Part shown: piece after piece, positions 1-8,758 of the stretch | How positions within the stretch are numbered: position 1 is the first letter of the stretch | Layout of the letters: the number at the start of each line of letters is the position of its first letter | From: a virus | DNA length: 36,323 bases | Strand: one strand, 5' to 3' | Virus record (IMG/VR): IMGVR_UViG_3300023220_000082 | Location: 1 to 36,323 of that record | The notes under the pieces: generated by a model | Seen by the model: the letters and a program-made list of their open reading frames with translations, nothing else | The model's database searches: none | Told to the model about the DNA's origin: nothing | Made by a program: the position numbers and the translations under genes

Positions 1-2
1 GT

Positions 3-344
3 GTTCCTGACTTGCTAGTAGCTGATAGCAATTATTATATCTTCTATGAAGAGTCATTGCAGGATCAGGTGCGCTTTACTTCAACCAACATGGGTGACGC
101 TGGCTTTGAGGCTTATAAGTATAAGTCTGCTGACGTTATTCTTGATGGATCAACGGGTGTTCCTACCGACCATATGTATTTCTTAAATACTAAGTTCATA
201 CATTTTGATGTTCACAGTGATGCGAATTTCAGACCAATGGAAGGTAAGCGACCTATTAACCAAGATGCTGACGTAGTACCTATTCTATTCATGGGCAACC
301 TGAGTGCGAGTAATCTACAACGTCAGGGTGTAATTAAGGAGTAG
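3..344 (+). CDS. Major capsid protein, C-terminal part (5' truncated)
   Basis: The frame is open from the left edge with no start codon, so this is the 3' end of a longer gene. The visible 113 or so residues resemble the C-terminal end of phage major capsid proteins: a stretch with MYFLNTKFIHF, then a region with FRPMEGKRPINQDADV, then a closing NLSASNLQRQGVIKE. That closing pattern (hydrophobic strand, G-N-hydrophobic, S-N, Q-G-V) is common in capsid proteins of small tailed phages. It sits before decoration, adaptor and tail genes, where a capsid gene is expected, and portal is at the other end of the window. Assignment is by motif memory and position; the missing N-terminal part would settle the fold. 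Confidence 0.7.
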   Translation, partial: VPDLLVADSNYYIFYEESLQDQVRFTSTNMGDAGFEAYKYKSADVILDGSTGVPTDHMYFLNTKFIHFDVHSDANFRPMEGKRPINQDADVVPILFMGNLSASNLQRQGVIKE

Positions 345-348
345 TGTT

Positions 349-813
349 ATGTTTGTAACAGGAATGAACCTTACCAATATTGATACCACTGCTTTATTTA
401 CAGCGGGATCAAGGGGCGTAACTGCCAATGGTAAGGAGTATAAGTATATACAATACGAAAACGGAGCTGCTGCTGTAGCTGGTGTAGCGGGTGAAGTCAC
501 CTATTACGCTAAAGTTGCAGTAGGTGATGCTACCGGAACCATAGTTACTTCTGATTTGACAGATAGTGATTTGAATGGTGCTGGTGTATTACAGGCTTCA
601 CTAACTGACGGTGCTTTTGGATGGGTACAAACTAAGGGTCTTGCGACTCTTTCGATTGCTCTATCTGCTGGTGTTGATGGCGATGCCCTCACACCTACGG
701 GCGCCACTGATGGTACTTTGGATGTTAACTTAGCAACTGCTGCAAATACTGATATTTGTGCTAGAGCTATAGATGTAACAGCCAAGATTATCATGTGTGA
801 CTTTATATCCTAA
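349..813 (+). CDS. Putative capsid decoration/head protein
   Basis: A 154-residue protein rich in Gly, Ala, Thr and Val, with beta-like strands (for example VTYYAKVAVGDATGTIV) and few charged residues. AAGGAG overlaps the capsid stop and serves as its ribosome binding site. Its position directly after the major capsid gene, together with the composition, suggests a head decoration or stabilisation protein. No specific family motif was recognised. It overlaps the possible GTG start of the next gene and is followed at once by a GC-rich hairpin. Confidence 0.5.
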   Translation: MFVTGMNLTNIDTTALFTAGSRGVTANGKEYKYIQYENGAAAVAGVAGEVTYYAKVAVGDATGTIVTSDLTDSDLNGAGVLQASLTDGAFGWVQTKGLATLSIALSAGVDGDALTPTGATDGTLDVNLATAANTDICARAIDVTAKIIMCDFIS

Positions 814-1486
814 AGAAGGGGAGGGGGTTTCGGCCCCCTCTTTGACTGTACCACAAGAAGTAATAATAGAGAATATCAGGGACAACGCTAATCAACCTAC
901 CGTTGCCGCATTAAAAGAGAAAGACACTAGGGTTGCTATAGTAGGCGGTGCGCCAAGCTTAAAAGAGAATTTAGATAAGTTAAGGAAATTTAAAGGTCAT
1001 ATATTTGCTTGTAATGGAGCTTATGATTACCTACTAGAGAATGGAGTAAAGCCTAGGGCGTTGGTTGTGATTGATGCCAGACCCCTTAATAAGAGATTTA
1101 CCAACAATGCTAAGATTATTTATTTAGCTAACTCGTGTGACCCTTCGTTATTTGATAAGCGGATTGTGATGTTTGAGCCTCTCTGTAGTACAGTAGGATT
1201 ATCTACATTATTCCTATGCTACACGCTAGGATACAGAGATTTTACATTATATGGAATGGATGGATGTTATTCAGATGGACACCACGCCTATCCACAAGCT
1301 GAAAACGACAACATGAAAACAATTACCCTTCCTTTTGGGGATAAGGAATATGTCTGCGATAGATGGATGGCGGAGCAGGCACATATGTTTATTAAAATAA
1401 GTGACCATCCAATGTTTAACAAACTTTCGATAGTAGGCGATGGCTTGCTAGCGGATATATTAAGGGAGAGAAGAAAATGCAACTAA
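797..1486 (+). CDS. MptE-like / DUF115 family protein
   Basis: The core resembles DUF115 (MptE-like, 6-hydroxymethylpterin diphosphokinase-related) proteins, a Rossmann-like fold. It has VAIVGGAPSL near the N-terminus, then FACNGAYDYLLENGVKPRA, VVIDARP, a Gly/Thr strand, LYGMDGCYSDGHHAYPQ, a W..EQ segment and a closing SIVGDGLLADIL. Its role in phages is unknown; sugar or pterin-nucleotide chemistry is only inferred. The longest reading starts at GTG 797, but a strong hairpin (821-840) falls inside that N-terminus, and the in-frame TTG at 842 gives MTVPQEVIIENIRDN, which looks like a natural start. Neither start has a good Shine-Dalgarno. The 3' end overlaps the next gene. Confidence 0.7.
   Translation: MTLYPKEGEGVSAPSLTVPQEVIIENIRDNANQPTVAALKEKDTRVAIVGGAPSLKENLDKLRKFKGHIFACNGAYDYLLENGVKPRALVVIDARPLNKRFTNNAKIIYLANSCDPSLFDKRIVMFEPLCSTVGLSTLFLCYTLGYRDFTLYGMDGCYSDGHHAYPQAENDNMKTITLPFGDKEYVCDRWMAEQAHMFIKISDHPMFNKLSIVGDGLLADILRERRKCN
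821..840 (+). terminator. GC-rich hairpin, terminator-like
   Basis: GAGGGGG (821-827), loop TTTCGG, CCCCCTC (834-840), then TTTG. This is a seven-pair stem just after the stop of the decoration-like gene. The T run is short, so termination would be partial. It may lower expression of everything after the abundant capsid genes, or hide the start region of the DUF115 gene. Confidence 0.55.
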
Positions 1487-2100
1487 CACAAAGAATAATT
1501 ACACCAGACCCACAAGACCAAAATTTAATTGTCAGTTTCAGGCATGAGATGAAGCCTGACGGCAAGGCAAGTAAAGAAAAGGGCGTATCTATGGAGAAGT
1601 CAGTAGAGTACGTCAAGATAAGTGAGCCAGGTAGATTTAGAGAGTTATGGAGTGGCGCAGCCACTGAACTACACAAAGTCAGGTTCCCCGTCCAGTATCA
1701 ACAATTCCTAGATGGTGAAACACAGGTTGCTGATGGAACGCCCCTTGCTTCAATTACCTGCCTTACAGGTGAAGAAAAGTCCCGTTTAAAGGGCCAAAAG
1801 ATACAAACCGCTGAACAACTGGCTAACGCTTCAGAGGTAACCATCAAAGCTCTTGGTATGGGCGGAAGGGATTTATGTAACAAGGTTGCTAAGTGGCTTG
1901 CTGTAGCCGGAGGCGAGGCAAAGACAATGCAGATGATAGAGGACTCTACGAAGGGTATGCAGGAGCAGATAGATAAACTAACCAACTCCCTTGAGCAGAA
2001 AGACACAATTATTGCCTCAATGAAAGAGGAAAAGAAAAAAGAAAAGTTAACATTAGGAAAGAAAGATGACAGTTCTAACAATAGTACAGGAAGCGATTAA
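1477..2100 (+). CDS. Head-module protein with C-terminal coiled coil, function unknown
   Basis: A 207-residue protein. The first 60 residues contain a mixed segment with VEYVKISEPG; the middle (about 105-145) reads like a helix-hairpin-helix (KIQTAEQLANASEVTIKALG, then a Gly pair). The last 55 residues are highly charged and look like a coiled coil, ending in a KKEKLTLGKK-type basic tail and a Ser/Asn-rich tip. ATG 1477 overlaps the previous stop. Its place between capsid and adaptor genes suggests a role in head assembly or maturation. No family was recognised with confidence. Confidence 0.5.
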   Translation: MQLTQRIITPDPQDQNLIVSFRHEMKPDGKASKEKGVSMEKSVEYVKISEPGRFRELWSGAATELHKVRFPVQYQQFLDGETQVADGTPLASITCLTGEEKSRLKGQKIQTAEQLANASEVTIKALGMGGRDLCNKVAKWLAVAGGEAKTMQMIEDSTKGMQEQIDKLTNSLEQKDTIIASMKEEKKKEKLTLGKKDDSSNNSTGSD

Positions 2101-2779
2101 GAATGTAGGATTATTTGATGAGCCTTCTACTGTAGTAGGTAATTCTAGTAAGGATGTTAAGACTGCCCTTTCGCTTCTAACAAAGGCGGGGGGGGCCTTA
2201 ACTAAGTACCAGTGGAACACCTTGCAGAACGAGCAGGAGTTTAACACTGTTGCAGATCAAGAAGCTTATGTTATATCGACGATTATAGATGATGATGATT
2301 ATAGTCGGTTAATGCCAGGAACTGAATGGGATAGATCAAATTTCAGAAAGATGAACCAGGTTAACCCTGCTGAGTGGGGATTGCTTAAAGGTGGTCTTGC
2401 CTCTACCGTAGGGATTACAAAGTTTATTCGTCAGCGTGGCGATAGCTTTATTATTAATCCAACGCCCGGATCAATTGAGACTTTGGTTATAGAGTATATA
2501 TCTAATAAGTGGATCAACGCTGCATCTGGAGGAGCTAAACAAAGCACCTTCCTTGATGATGGCGATACGACTGATTTCGACGAGACTTTATTACAGATGT
2601 CTTTAGAGTGGCGATTGTTATCAAGATTTAAACTTCCTTTCGGCACTGCGTTAAAAGAATACGAGGATTATCTGGACGACACCCTGGCTGGGGATACTCC
2701 TTCTGAGGATTTACACTTCGGACATGATAGAATACTTGTTCCAGTTGCTAACACACCAGATACAGGAGTTGGTCTATAA
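2066..2779 (+). CDS. Head-to-tail adaptor (gp4/adaptor-like)
   Basis: The N-terminus has a short helix, VLTIVQEAIKNVGLFD, then a helical KTALSLLTKAGGALTKYQW. A middle stretch contains SFIINPTPGSIETLVIEYIS, and the C-terminal half has a helix with LEWRLLSRFKLPF followed by KEYEDYLDD. This N-terminal helix, beta domain and late helical pair are typical of podovirus and siphovirus adaptor proteins that bind under the portal. Its position just before the tail hub agrees. It starts inside the previous gene at ATG 2066 behind AGGAAAG, and its TAA overlaps the next ATG. A run of eight G at 2188-2195 lies in the coding sequence, but the frame reads through intact. Confidence 0.65.
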   Translation: MTVLTIVQEAIKNVGLFDEPSTVVGNSSKDVKTALSLLTKAGGALTKYQWNTLQNEQEFNTVADQEAYVISTIIDDDDYSRLMPGTEWDRSNFRKMNQVNPAEWGLLKGGLASTVGITKFIRQRGDSFIINPTPGSIETLVIEYISNKWINAASGGAKQSTFLDDGDTTDFDETLLQMSLEWRLLSRFKLPFGTALKEYEDYLDDTLAGDTPSEDLHFGHDRILVPVANTPDTGVGL

Positions 2780-4284
2780 TGCTAGCTCACCGGGCATTAG
2801 CACAAGAACAGAACTCAACAGGCTTGATACAGGTTGTTGGTGCGCCCGAAGGTGGTTGGAATACTCGTGATAATATAGGCTCTATGTTAGAAATAGACGC
2901 TATTGAGCTGGATAACTTCTTTCCTGATACGGGAGGAGTAAAGAATAGGAACGGACATACCGAATGGGCCACAAGCTTTGGCACAGGTGGCACTATAGCA
3001 GAATTTAGGTCGGGTAGTACAAGAACCGGAATTGCGGGCGCTGGTGGCAAGATATGGAGCTTTAACAGCACAACGGCTGCACAGGCTCCTGTTGAGCTAG
3101 GAACCGGCTTTTCCAATAATAGGTGGCAGACAAGAAACTTTAAACTTAACCTAATGTTTGTTAATGGGGCGGACGTTCCGCAGATATATGATGGTTCCAC
3201 GTTAGGAGCTATGACTATAACCGGTGATTTGTCGGGGTCTGAAAGTGGTATTGATGGTATTACAGATCATAAGAGCCGCGTTTATATGTGGAATACAGGC
3301 GAAGCTAAGTTTTATTATGGTGATGTTAATGCTATTGCGGGAGACTTTACAGAGTTTCCATTAGACAGAGTAGCAAGTGGTAACTTACTGATTATGACTA
3401 CGGTCTCATTTGATACAGGTAATGGATTAGATGATTTTGCAGCCTTTATCATGGATAATGGTGAGGTTCTTTTATATCAAGGCTCGAACCCTGGCTCTGC
3501 AAGTGATTGGTCATTAATGCAAAGATATGAAATACCTAGGCCGATTGACGTAAGGGGTGTTGCTAGATTTGGTGGCGATGCTATCCTTATTACGGAAACA
3601 GATTTCCTTCCTTTATTAGCGTATGCGACTGCCAAGCCTGAGAATAGAACATTGAGTAAGTTAAGTGGAGCGGTTAAAGCTGCGGTTGATTCGTTTGAGA
3701 CAAACTCAGGCTGGGAAGCTCATTTATATAATAAGGGCAAGTGGCTGTTTATGAATGTTCCTGTAGGCGGTTCTTCATATGAACAGTATGTATTTAATAC
3801 CGTTACGCGAGCAGCAACTAGATTCACTGGAATGGATGGTTCTGCTTGGGGCGTTGTTAACGATAGACTGTTTTTGTTTAAGGGCACTGTTTTATATAGG
3901 GCCGATGATGGCTTGAATGACGATGATGCAGATATAGACTTACACGCCAAGCAAGCTTTTACCTTTCTACAGAATCCTAATAATAAGGCGTTTAGTAGAT
4001 TTGATGCATTAATTGAAAGTCGCGGTACTGTTAATCTTAGTTATACGACGGCTGTAGACTTTGGTCAGGCGCAAACAGCACAAACAACGTCTAGTGAATC
4101 AACCGGTACACCATGGGGCAGTCCTTGGAGTAGTCCTTGGAGCAGTGAGATAAGAACTAAAACTATAAGTTTTGAAGTTTCAGCTAAGGGTAGATCAATC
4201 TCAGCTATTTTAGATGTGTCAATAAAGAATCAAGAATTAGCGTGGTTATCTAGTAACTATAGCTTTGATATACAAGTCGGATGA
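2779..4284 (+). CDS. Tail hub/nozzle protein (P22 gp10-like beta-propeller type)
   Basis: A 501-residue, beta-rich protein. The N-terminus has APEGGWNTRDNIGSM then ELDNFFPDTGGVKNRNG, a signature I associate with podovirus tail hub or nozzle proteins. Next comes a propeller-like series with LMFVNGADVPQIYDGST, DHKSRVYMWNTG and GEVLLYQGSNPG. A Ser/Pro/Trp repeat (WGSPWSSPWSS) near residues 450-460 precedes a final beta domain. It would close the portal/adaptor channel and hold fibres. It starts at a TAATG overlap and ends overlapping the GNAT-like gene (ATGA). Confidence 0.65.
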   Translation: MLAHRALAQEQNSTGLIQVVGAPEGGWNTRDNIGSMLEIDAIELDNFFPDTGGVKNRNGHTEWATSFGTGGTIAEFRSGSTRTGIAGAGGKIWSFNSTTAAQAPVELGTGFSNNRWQTRNFKLNLMFVNGADVPQIYDGSTLGAMTITGDLSGSESGIDGITDHKSRVYMWNTGEAKFYYGDVNAIAGDFTEFPLDRVASGNLLIMTTVSFDTGNGLDDFAAFIMDNGEVLLYQGSNPGSASDWSLMQRYEIPRPIDVRGVARFGGDAILITETDFLPLLAYATAKPENRTLSKLSGAVKAAVDSFETNSGWEAHLYNKGKWLFMNVPVGGSSYEQYVFNTVTRAATRFTGMDGSAWGVVNDRLFLFKGTVLYRADDGLNDDDADIDLHAKQAFTFLQNPNNKAFSRFDALIESRGTVNLSYTTAVDFGQAQTAQTTSSESTGTPWGSPWSSPWSSEIRTKTISFEVSAKGRSISAILDVSIKNQELAWLSSNYSFDIQVG

Positions 4285-4682
4285 AGGTATTTACTTCAGA
4301 AGATTACGGCATGATCAAGAGTTGGTGGGAAGGTCATGACGCTCCTGTAGTGCCTGAACATGGATTATCAAGAACGGGGCTAATAGCATATTCAGGAGAT
4401 AAGCCCGTTGCAGCTGCTTGGTTGTATTCAACTGATAGCTCTGTTGCATTCTTAGAGCATTTTGTTAGCAATCCTGACGCTACGAACAGAGAAAGATCAA
4501 AAGGAATGAACGGATTAATAGGGGCCTTCTTCGGCATAGCTGATGAATTAAAGGTTTCTAAGTTATTTGGCATGGTTAAGCCAAAGAGTTTAGTTAGAAG
4601 GTCGGTAAGTGCTGGCGCAAACATTGTAGAAGAAAACATATATTTATTAGTGAGGAATCAAGATGAGCGGTTTATTCAGTAG
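4281..4682 (+). CDS. GNAT-like protein of the tail module
   Basis: A 133-residue protein with the GNAT outline: MKVFTSEDYGMIKSWW at the start, LIAYSGDKPVAAAWLY, AFLEHFVSNPDA, a helix (MNGLIGAFFGIADELK) and a late KLFGMVKPKSLVRRSV segment. Similar small acetyltransferase-like proteins are common between tail-hub and ejection genes of podovirus-like phages; the substrate is unknown. The acetyl-CoA loop (Q/R-x-x-G-x-G/A) is weak here; the nearest match is RERSKGMNG. The fold may be kept while activity is reduced or altered. Confidence 0.6.
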   Translation: MKVFTSEDYGMIKSWWEGHDAPVVPEHGLSRTGLIAYSGDKPVAAAWLYSTDSSVAFLEHFVSNPDATNRERSKGMNGLIGAFFGIADELKVSKLFGMVKPKSLVRRSVSAGANIVEENIYLLVRNQDERFIQ

Positions 4683-5799
4683 TCCGAAGGCGGCACAACA
4701 AGAAGCTCCAGAAAAGATAGCGCAAGCTGGCCCTACGGGGAGTACGCAGTTTGGTAATTTTGATGAGCAGGGTAATTTTGTGGTTGATCCTTCAATTATC
4801 ACGCAATTAACAACAGAGTCTCCGTTTGGGCAGGAGTTCAGAGAAGGTAGAGAGCAGCTTTCTCTTGGTTTATTAGGTGGATTAAGTCCACAATTAACAG
4901 ATCCACGCTCTGCACAGCAAATAAGAGGTATATTACCTAGCGCACAAGGAACAACCGAAGGGCTTGGTGGGTTTGCAACCCCTGAGTCTATACGAGGCGG
5001 TATACAAACTAGCTTACCTGGTGATTTTGCTGGAGAGGGGCAGAGATTAGAAGACGCTACTTTTGGCAAGTTTGAGAATCTTGTTGGTGGCTCGTTTGAT
5101 GAGCAAAGAGAGAATCTGGCACAAAGTTTAGCCAATCAGGGTATACCTATTGGGTCGGAGGCATTTGAGAGAGAATTTAGCCGCCTAGAGGACTCACAAG
5201 GAAGATTAAGAGAATCTGCTGCATTTGAATCTATAGGAGCTGGCAGAAGCGAACAAGAAAGATTATCACGGTTAGCCCTATCGACCAGAGGACAAGAGTT
5301 TGGCGAAGGGTTTGGTTTGGCGGGGCTTGCGTCTCAAAACAGAGCACAGCAATTCGGAGAAAATCGTAGTCAATTACAGGATGCTCTACAGAAACAACTA
5401 GCCCTCGCCTCTCTTGAACAACAACAGCGCGCTCAACAGTTTGGTGAGTTGGGATCATTGGGTGGCTTTAGCTTGCCGTTTAGTCCTACTCCGATTAGTT
5501 CGTTAGCAGGTAGTTCAACGGGCGCACAGGCGGCTGGGCCGGGCTTCCAGTTATTAGGCCAATTAGGAGGAGCTGCGCTTGCAGCCTCTGACAGAGACTT
5601 AAAAGAAAACATAGAATTAGTAGATGAAACTAATGGGTTTAATATCTATGAGTTTAATTACAAGACCGATCCTGAACACCGTTACAGAGGTGTAATGGCT
5701 CAGGAAGTACAGAAAACACGACCTGATGCGGTTGTTAAGATAGACGGATATCTGGCGGTTATGTATGATCTAATCGGTGTTAAAATGGAGGCGGTGTAA
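4663..5799 (+). CDS. Virion protein with C-terminal peptidase S74 (intramolecular chaperone) domain
   Basis: 378 residues. The first 300 are low in complexity, rich in Gln, Gly, Leu and Glu, with repeated AQQFGE segments and probably helical. The last 70 residues form a short S74 domain: SDRDLKENI from about residue 309, IYEFNYK, YRGVMAQEVQKTRPDAV, and DGYLAVMYDLIGV. S74 domains trimerise and cut themselves off at the Ser of SD-x-x-x-K. Both the Ser and the Lys five residues later are present, so auto-cleavage looks possible. Such proteins usually lie beside ejection genes, as here. The start overlaps the GNAT-like gene. Confidence 0.75.
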   Translation: MSGLFSSPKAAQQEAPEKIAQAGPTGSTQFGNFDEQGNFVVDPSIITQLTTESPFGQEFREGREQLSLGLLGGLSPQLTDPRSAQQIRGILPSAQGTTEGLGGFATPESIRGGIQTSLPGDFAGEGQRLEDATFGKFENLVGGSFDEQRENLAQSLANQGIPIGSEAFEREFSRLEDSQGRLRESAAFESIGAGRSEQERLSRLALSTRGQEFGEGFGLAGLASQNRAQQFGENRSQLQDALQKQLALASLEQQQRAQQFGELGSLGGFSLPFSPTPISSLAGSSTGAQAAGPGFQLLGQLGGAALAASDRDLKENIELVDETNGFNIYEFNYKTDPEHRYRGVMAQEVQKTRPDAVVKIDGYLAVMYDLIGVKMEAV

Positions 5800-6851
5800 T
5801 GGTAGACTTCAGACAGCAATTCTTGAATCAACTACTCCCTCAACAGACCCCAATTCCTAATCAAACCCAAATCCCAAACCAGAGCTTTCCAAGCGGTACA
5901 GATCAGCTATTACAAGCGTTGACCCAAAGAACACAACAGAACCAACAAAGGTTTCAAGCTGGTCAAGAGGCACAAGAACAGTTACAAGGCGACACCTTGG
6001 GAGATGCGTTAATAGGCCAAACACAGGGCAGGACTGGTCTTGCTGATGCTTTAGGTAGGGACTTAACCGCTGGTGAGAAGTTTGCTTTGGGATTAGATGG
6101 CAAACCTGTAACCGGCACAAGCGGAGCAGGTGACTTAGCACAAGCGTTTATCAACTCCTTTAGTAAGGGAACAAAGGGGCGTTTAGCTAGAGAAGAAAAG
6201 CAGATCGCAACCAAAAAGGCAGAAAAGATAGAAGAAAGAAAGCTAAGCCTACAAGAGAATGAATTTGATTTAAAGGCTACGAAATTAAGGAACGAGATTA
6301 AAGGCGGTGGACTCGACAAGAAGTCATTGCTAGCGGCAACCGGGAGCATGAGAAAAGAGTTTACTAAGCTGTCCGGTGATTTCTTTAAACAAAGAGATGC
6401 CTTTGGTAGAGTAAAGGCTTCTGCTTCTGACCCTAGTCCAGCTGGTGATTTTGCTATGATATTCAATTTCCTAAAAGTCTTAGATCCTGGATCTACTGTA
6501 CGAGAAGGAGAATTTAAGGCAGCTGGTGCCGCTGGCTCGCTACCGACAAGGATACAGGGCGCGTTCAACAGAATTGAGTCAGGTCAACTACTTACCACCA
6601 AGCAAAGGGGTGATTTTGTTAACAGGGCTAAAAAGCTATTTGGGTCTGCGGATGCGCAGCATGAGAAAAGAATAGGAACTTTTGCTAACTTAGCTGATCA
6701 AGCCGGTGTTCCTAAAGAACAGGTAATTCTTGACCTTGGCTTAGCAGAACAAGAAGCGGCTGAAGAACAGGTTGAAAAACCACCTACTGATAGTACGGAT
6801 GATGAGATTCGTGACCGATTGGGTATTAGTTTACCAGGAGGCTCTAGTTAA
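5799..6851 (+). CDS. Putative internal virion/ejection protein
   Basis: 350 residues. The Gln/Asn/Pro-rich N-terminus is followed by a Gln-rich helix, a long charged helix (about 130-165), and a compact region with SPAGDFAMIFNFLKVLDPGS then VREGEF. That region recurs in my memory of phage internal virion proteins. The C-terminus is acidic. TAATG overlaps on both sides place it in one translational block with the S74 and 601-residue proteins, the usual trio of ejection-type proteins. The exact role is inferred from position. Confidence 0.6.
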   Translation: MVDFRQQFLNQLLPQQTPIPNQTQIPNQSFPSGTDQLLQALTQRTQQNQQRFQAGQEAQEQLQGDTLGDALIGQTQGRTGLADALGRDLTAGEKFALGLDGKPVTGTSGAGDLAQAFINSFSKGTKGRLAREEKQIATKKAEKIEERKLSLQENEFDLKATKLRNEIKGGGLDKKSLLAATGSMRKEFTKLSGDFFKQRDAFGRVKASASDPSPAGDFAMIFNFLKVLDPGSTVREGEFKAAGAAGSLPTRIQGAFNRIESGQLLTTKQRGDFVNRAKKLFGSADAQHEKRIGTFANLADQAGVPKEQVILDLGLAEQEAAEEQVEKPPTDSTDDEIRDRLGISLPGGSS

Positions 6852-8656
6852 TGGCTAGAATAGATGATTTATTAGAAGCTGAAAAGCGTGGTATCTTACC
6901 AGAGGGCATGCTTGCTGATTTAAACGAAGCTCGTACTAGAGGTTTAATACCTACTGATGATGAGCGTGTAAGCAAAGAAAGAGTTGATACTGTAACCGAT
7001 TTAGTTCCTGAAAGAACTGGTATAGGTAGAACTGCACTAGATCAGAGCTTGCAGGGCGCTACATTTGGTTTTGGTGATGAGGCCCAAGCTATTATAGGAG
7101 CCTTGGTTGCTAAAGGATTTGGCGGAGATGCTACAAAAGATTTAAGTTTTGAAGAGTTGTTTGAACAAGGTAGATCCTTACAGAGTAGAGATTTGGCAAG
7201 ACAGCAAGAAGTAAACCCCGGAACGGCTATAGCATCTCAAATTGGCGGAGCTTTATTAACTGGAGGTGCTGCTGCAACTACGGGCGCTGGAAGGGCTATA
7301 GCTGCTAGAACTGCGTCAGGAGGAGTTGGTGCAAGGGCATTAACTGGAGCTGGTGTAGGTGCTGCTTCAGGAGGCGCATTTGGCGCTGGTACAGCAGAAG
7401 GCGATATTTCGGAGCGTGTAGGCCCCGCTTTAAAAGGCGCTGCTATAGGCGGTGGTCTAGGTGCGGCAATACCAGTGGCTGGAGCTGCTATAGGTGCTGT
7501 TTCTAACAGGGCTACCAAAGTTTTAGATGCCTTAGATGCAGAGGGACAACTAACAAAACCTATTGAGGCTTTAAGGGGCAAATTAGGTGCCGCAGAGCGC
7601 GAAGTATCCAAAGCATTCCAAACTGCCAAGAGAAGGGGGCAAACGGTGTTCTTAGACAAGGATTCAGCCGTTAAGCCTATACGAGACAATATTAAAAGAA
7701 GGTTTAGAGATGAGGCAATCTTCCCAGAAGGTGACGCTTCTTCAGCTGTAAGGAATCTTAATAGAGAATTAGACAGTTTCGCGGACGCTAAAGGCGTGAA
7801 GGCAATCAACATTAACCGCCTGGAGAAGTGGCGTAGGAAAGTAACAACTAACCTAAGAAGAACAACCGATCCTAATGCTAAAGCTGCTCTTGGTGAGATG
7901 CTTGGTGCTTATGACGAGACATTGACTGAATTAGCCAAGGAATCGGTTATTAAGGGTGACTCCGCTGCTATTAATGCCTGGAGAAAGGCTGTTGCTCAAC
8001 GTAGGGAATTAGGAAAATTGTTCCAGACTAATAAGAAAACTGGTCAATCTAACATATTCGAGAAGGTTCTATCTGAAGAGGAATTAACTAACGAACAGAT
8101 AATTAACACTATATTTGGTACTTCATCTAAGACCAAGCCTGTTACAGGCCAGATAATGAAGAGAATGATAGATAATGCCGGAGATCAAGGCGAAGCTGTA
8201 AGACAGAATTTCCGTAATGGTTTAATTGCAAGATCGATAACAAGAGCTACTAATGACCAAGGAAAAATAGTAATTGGTAAGCTGTCTAAAGAGTTGGATG
8301 ATTTATTAACCGGGAACACGACTGTCTTAAAAACAGCGTTTAGTGAGGGTGAAGCTCAGATTATAAGAGATTTACAGAAGGGACTCGCAAGTGGTGCTGA
8401 TAAGTTCGTATTCAACCCATTGCAACAGTTATTCACTTTACCTGGTTTGCGCTTGGTAGGTGGTCAGGTGGTAGACTCTGCTATAGAGGGAGCAAGGAAT
8501 CTAAGAACAAAGGGCCAAGTTGCTGACGCGGTTAGTGAGATATTGGAGCAAAGTGTTCCTGTTCTTAACGGACAGCCAGCCTTTTATGGTGGTCTTATTG
8601 GTGGGGGCGCAGCCGGAACGTTAACTAATGGCGCTACCAAAAATGGAACAAAATAA
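6851..8656 (+). CDS. Large putative ejection protein with Gly/Ala-rich membrane-active region
   Basis: 601 residues. The N-terminus has two related segments (EAEKRGILPEGM and EARTRGLIPTDD). Residues about 130-218 are an almost uncharged Gly/Ala-rich stretch (GGALLTGGAAATTGAG, GAAIGGGLGAAIPVAGAAIG), typical of phage proteins thought to insert in or cross the host membrane during DNA ejection. The remainder is helical and basic, with a second small Gly-rich patch at the C-terminus. It is the last gene of the block; an intergenic gap follows. No muralytic motif was visible. Confidence 0.6.
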   Translation: MARIDDLLEAEKRGILPEGMLADLNEARTRGLIPTDDERVSKERVDTVTDLVPERTGIGRTALDQSLQGATFGFGDEAQAIIGALVAKGFGGDATKDLSFEELFEQGRSLQSRDLARQQEVNPGTAIASQIGGALLTGGAAATTGAGRAIAARTASGGVGARALTGAGVGAASGGAFGAGTAEGDISERVGPALKGAAIGGGLGAAIPVAGAAIGAVSNRATKVLDALDAEGQLTKPIEALRGKLGAAEREVSKAFQTAKRRGQTVFLDKDSAVKPIRDNIKRRFRDEAIFPEGDASSAVRNLNRELDSFADAKGVKAININRLEKWRRKVTTNLRRTTDPNAKAALGEMLGAYDETLTELAKESVIKGDSAAINAWRKAVAQRRELGKLFQTNKKTGQSNIFEKVLSEEELTNEQIINTIFGTSSKTKPVTGQIMKRMIDNAGDQGEAVRQNFRNGLIARSITRATNDQGKIVIGKLSKELDDLLTGNTTVLKTAFSEGEAQIIRDLQKGLASGADKFVFNPLQQLFTLPGLRLVGGQVVDSAIEGARNLRTKGQVADAVSEILEQSVPVLNGQPAFYGGLIGGGAAGTLTNGATKNGTK

Positions 8657-8705
8657 GAAGTAACAAAAAGTTAGTTAGGCTAAGAGCCGCCTTTATGAAT
8701 TTAAG

Positions 8706-8728
8706 ATCATCTTTCATACGGAGATGAT
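8706..8728 (+). terminator. Hairpin in the gap between ejection and fibre genes
   Basis: ATCATCT (8706-8712) pairs with AGATGAT (8722-8728) around a 9-base loop, in the 102-base gap 8657-8758. There is no T run after it, so it may be a weak terminator or processing site. A good Shine-Dalgarno (TAGGAG) for the fibre gene follows at about 8746-8751. No clear promoter is visible in this gap. Confidence 0.35.
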
Positions 8729-8758
8729 ACCACAGAAATAGTTAAATAGGAGAATGTT

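Noticed and set aside
2188-2195. Run of eight G as a possible frameshift or sequencing error
   Set aside because: The adaptor-like reading frame continues correctly on both sides, so there is no sign of a shift.
5963-7812. Long minus-strand open frames across the ejection genes
   Set aside because: They are antisense shadows of well-supported plus-strand genes, with Pro/Ser/Leu-rich translations typical of reverse frames and no ribosome sites.
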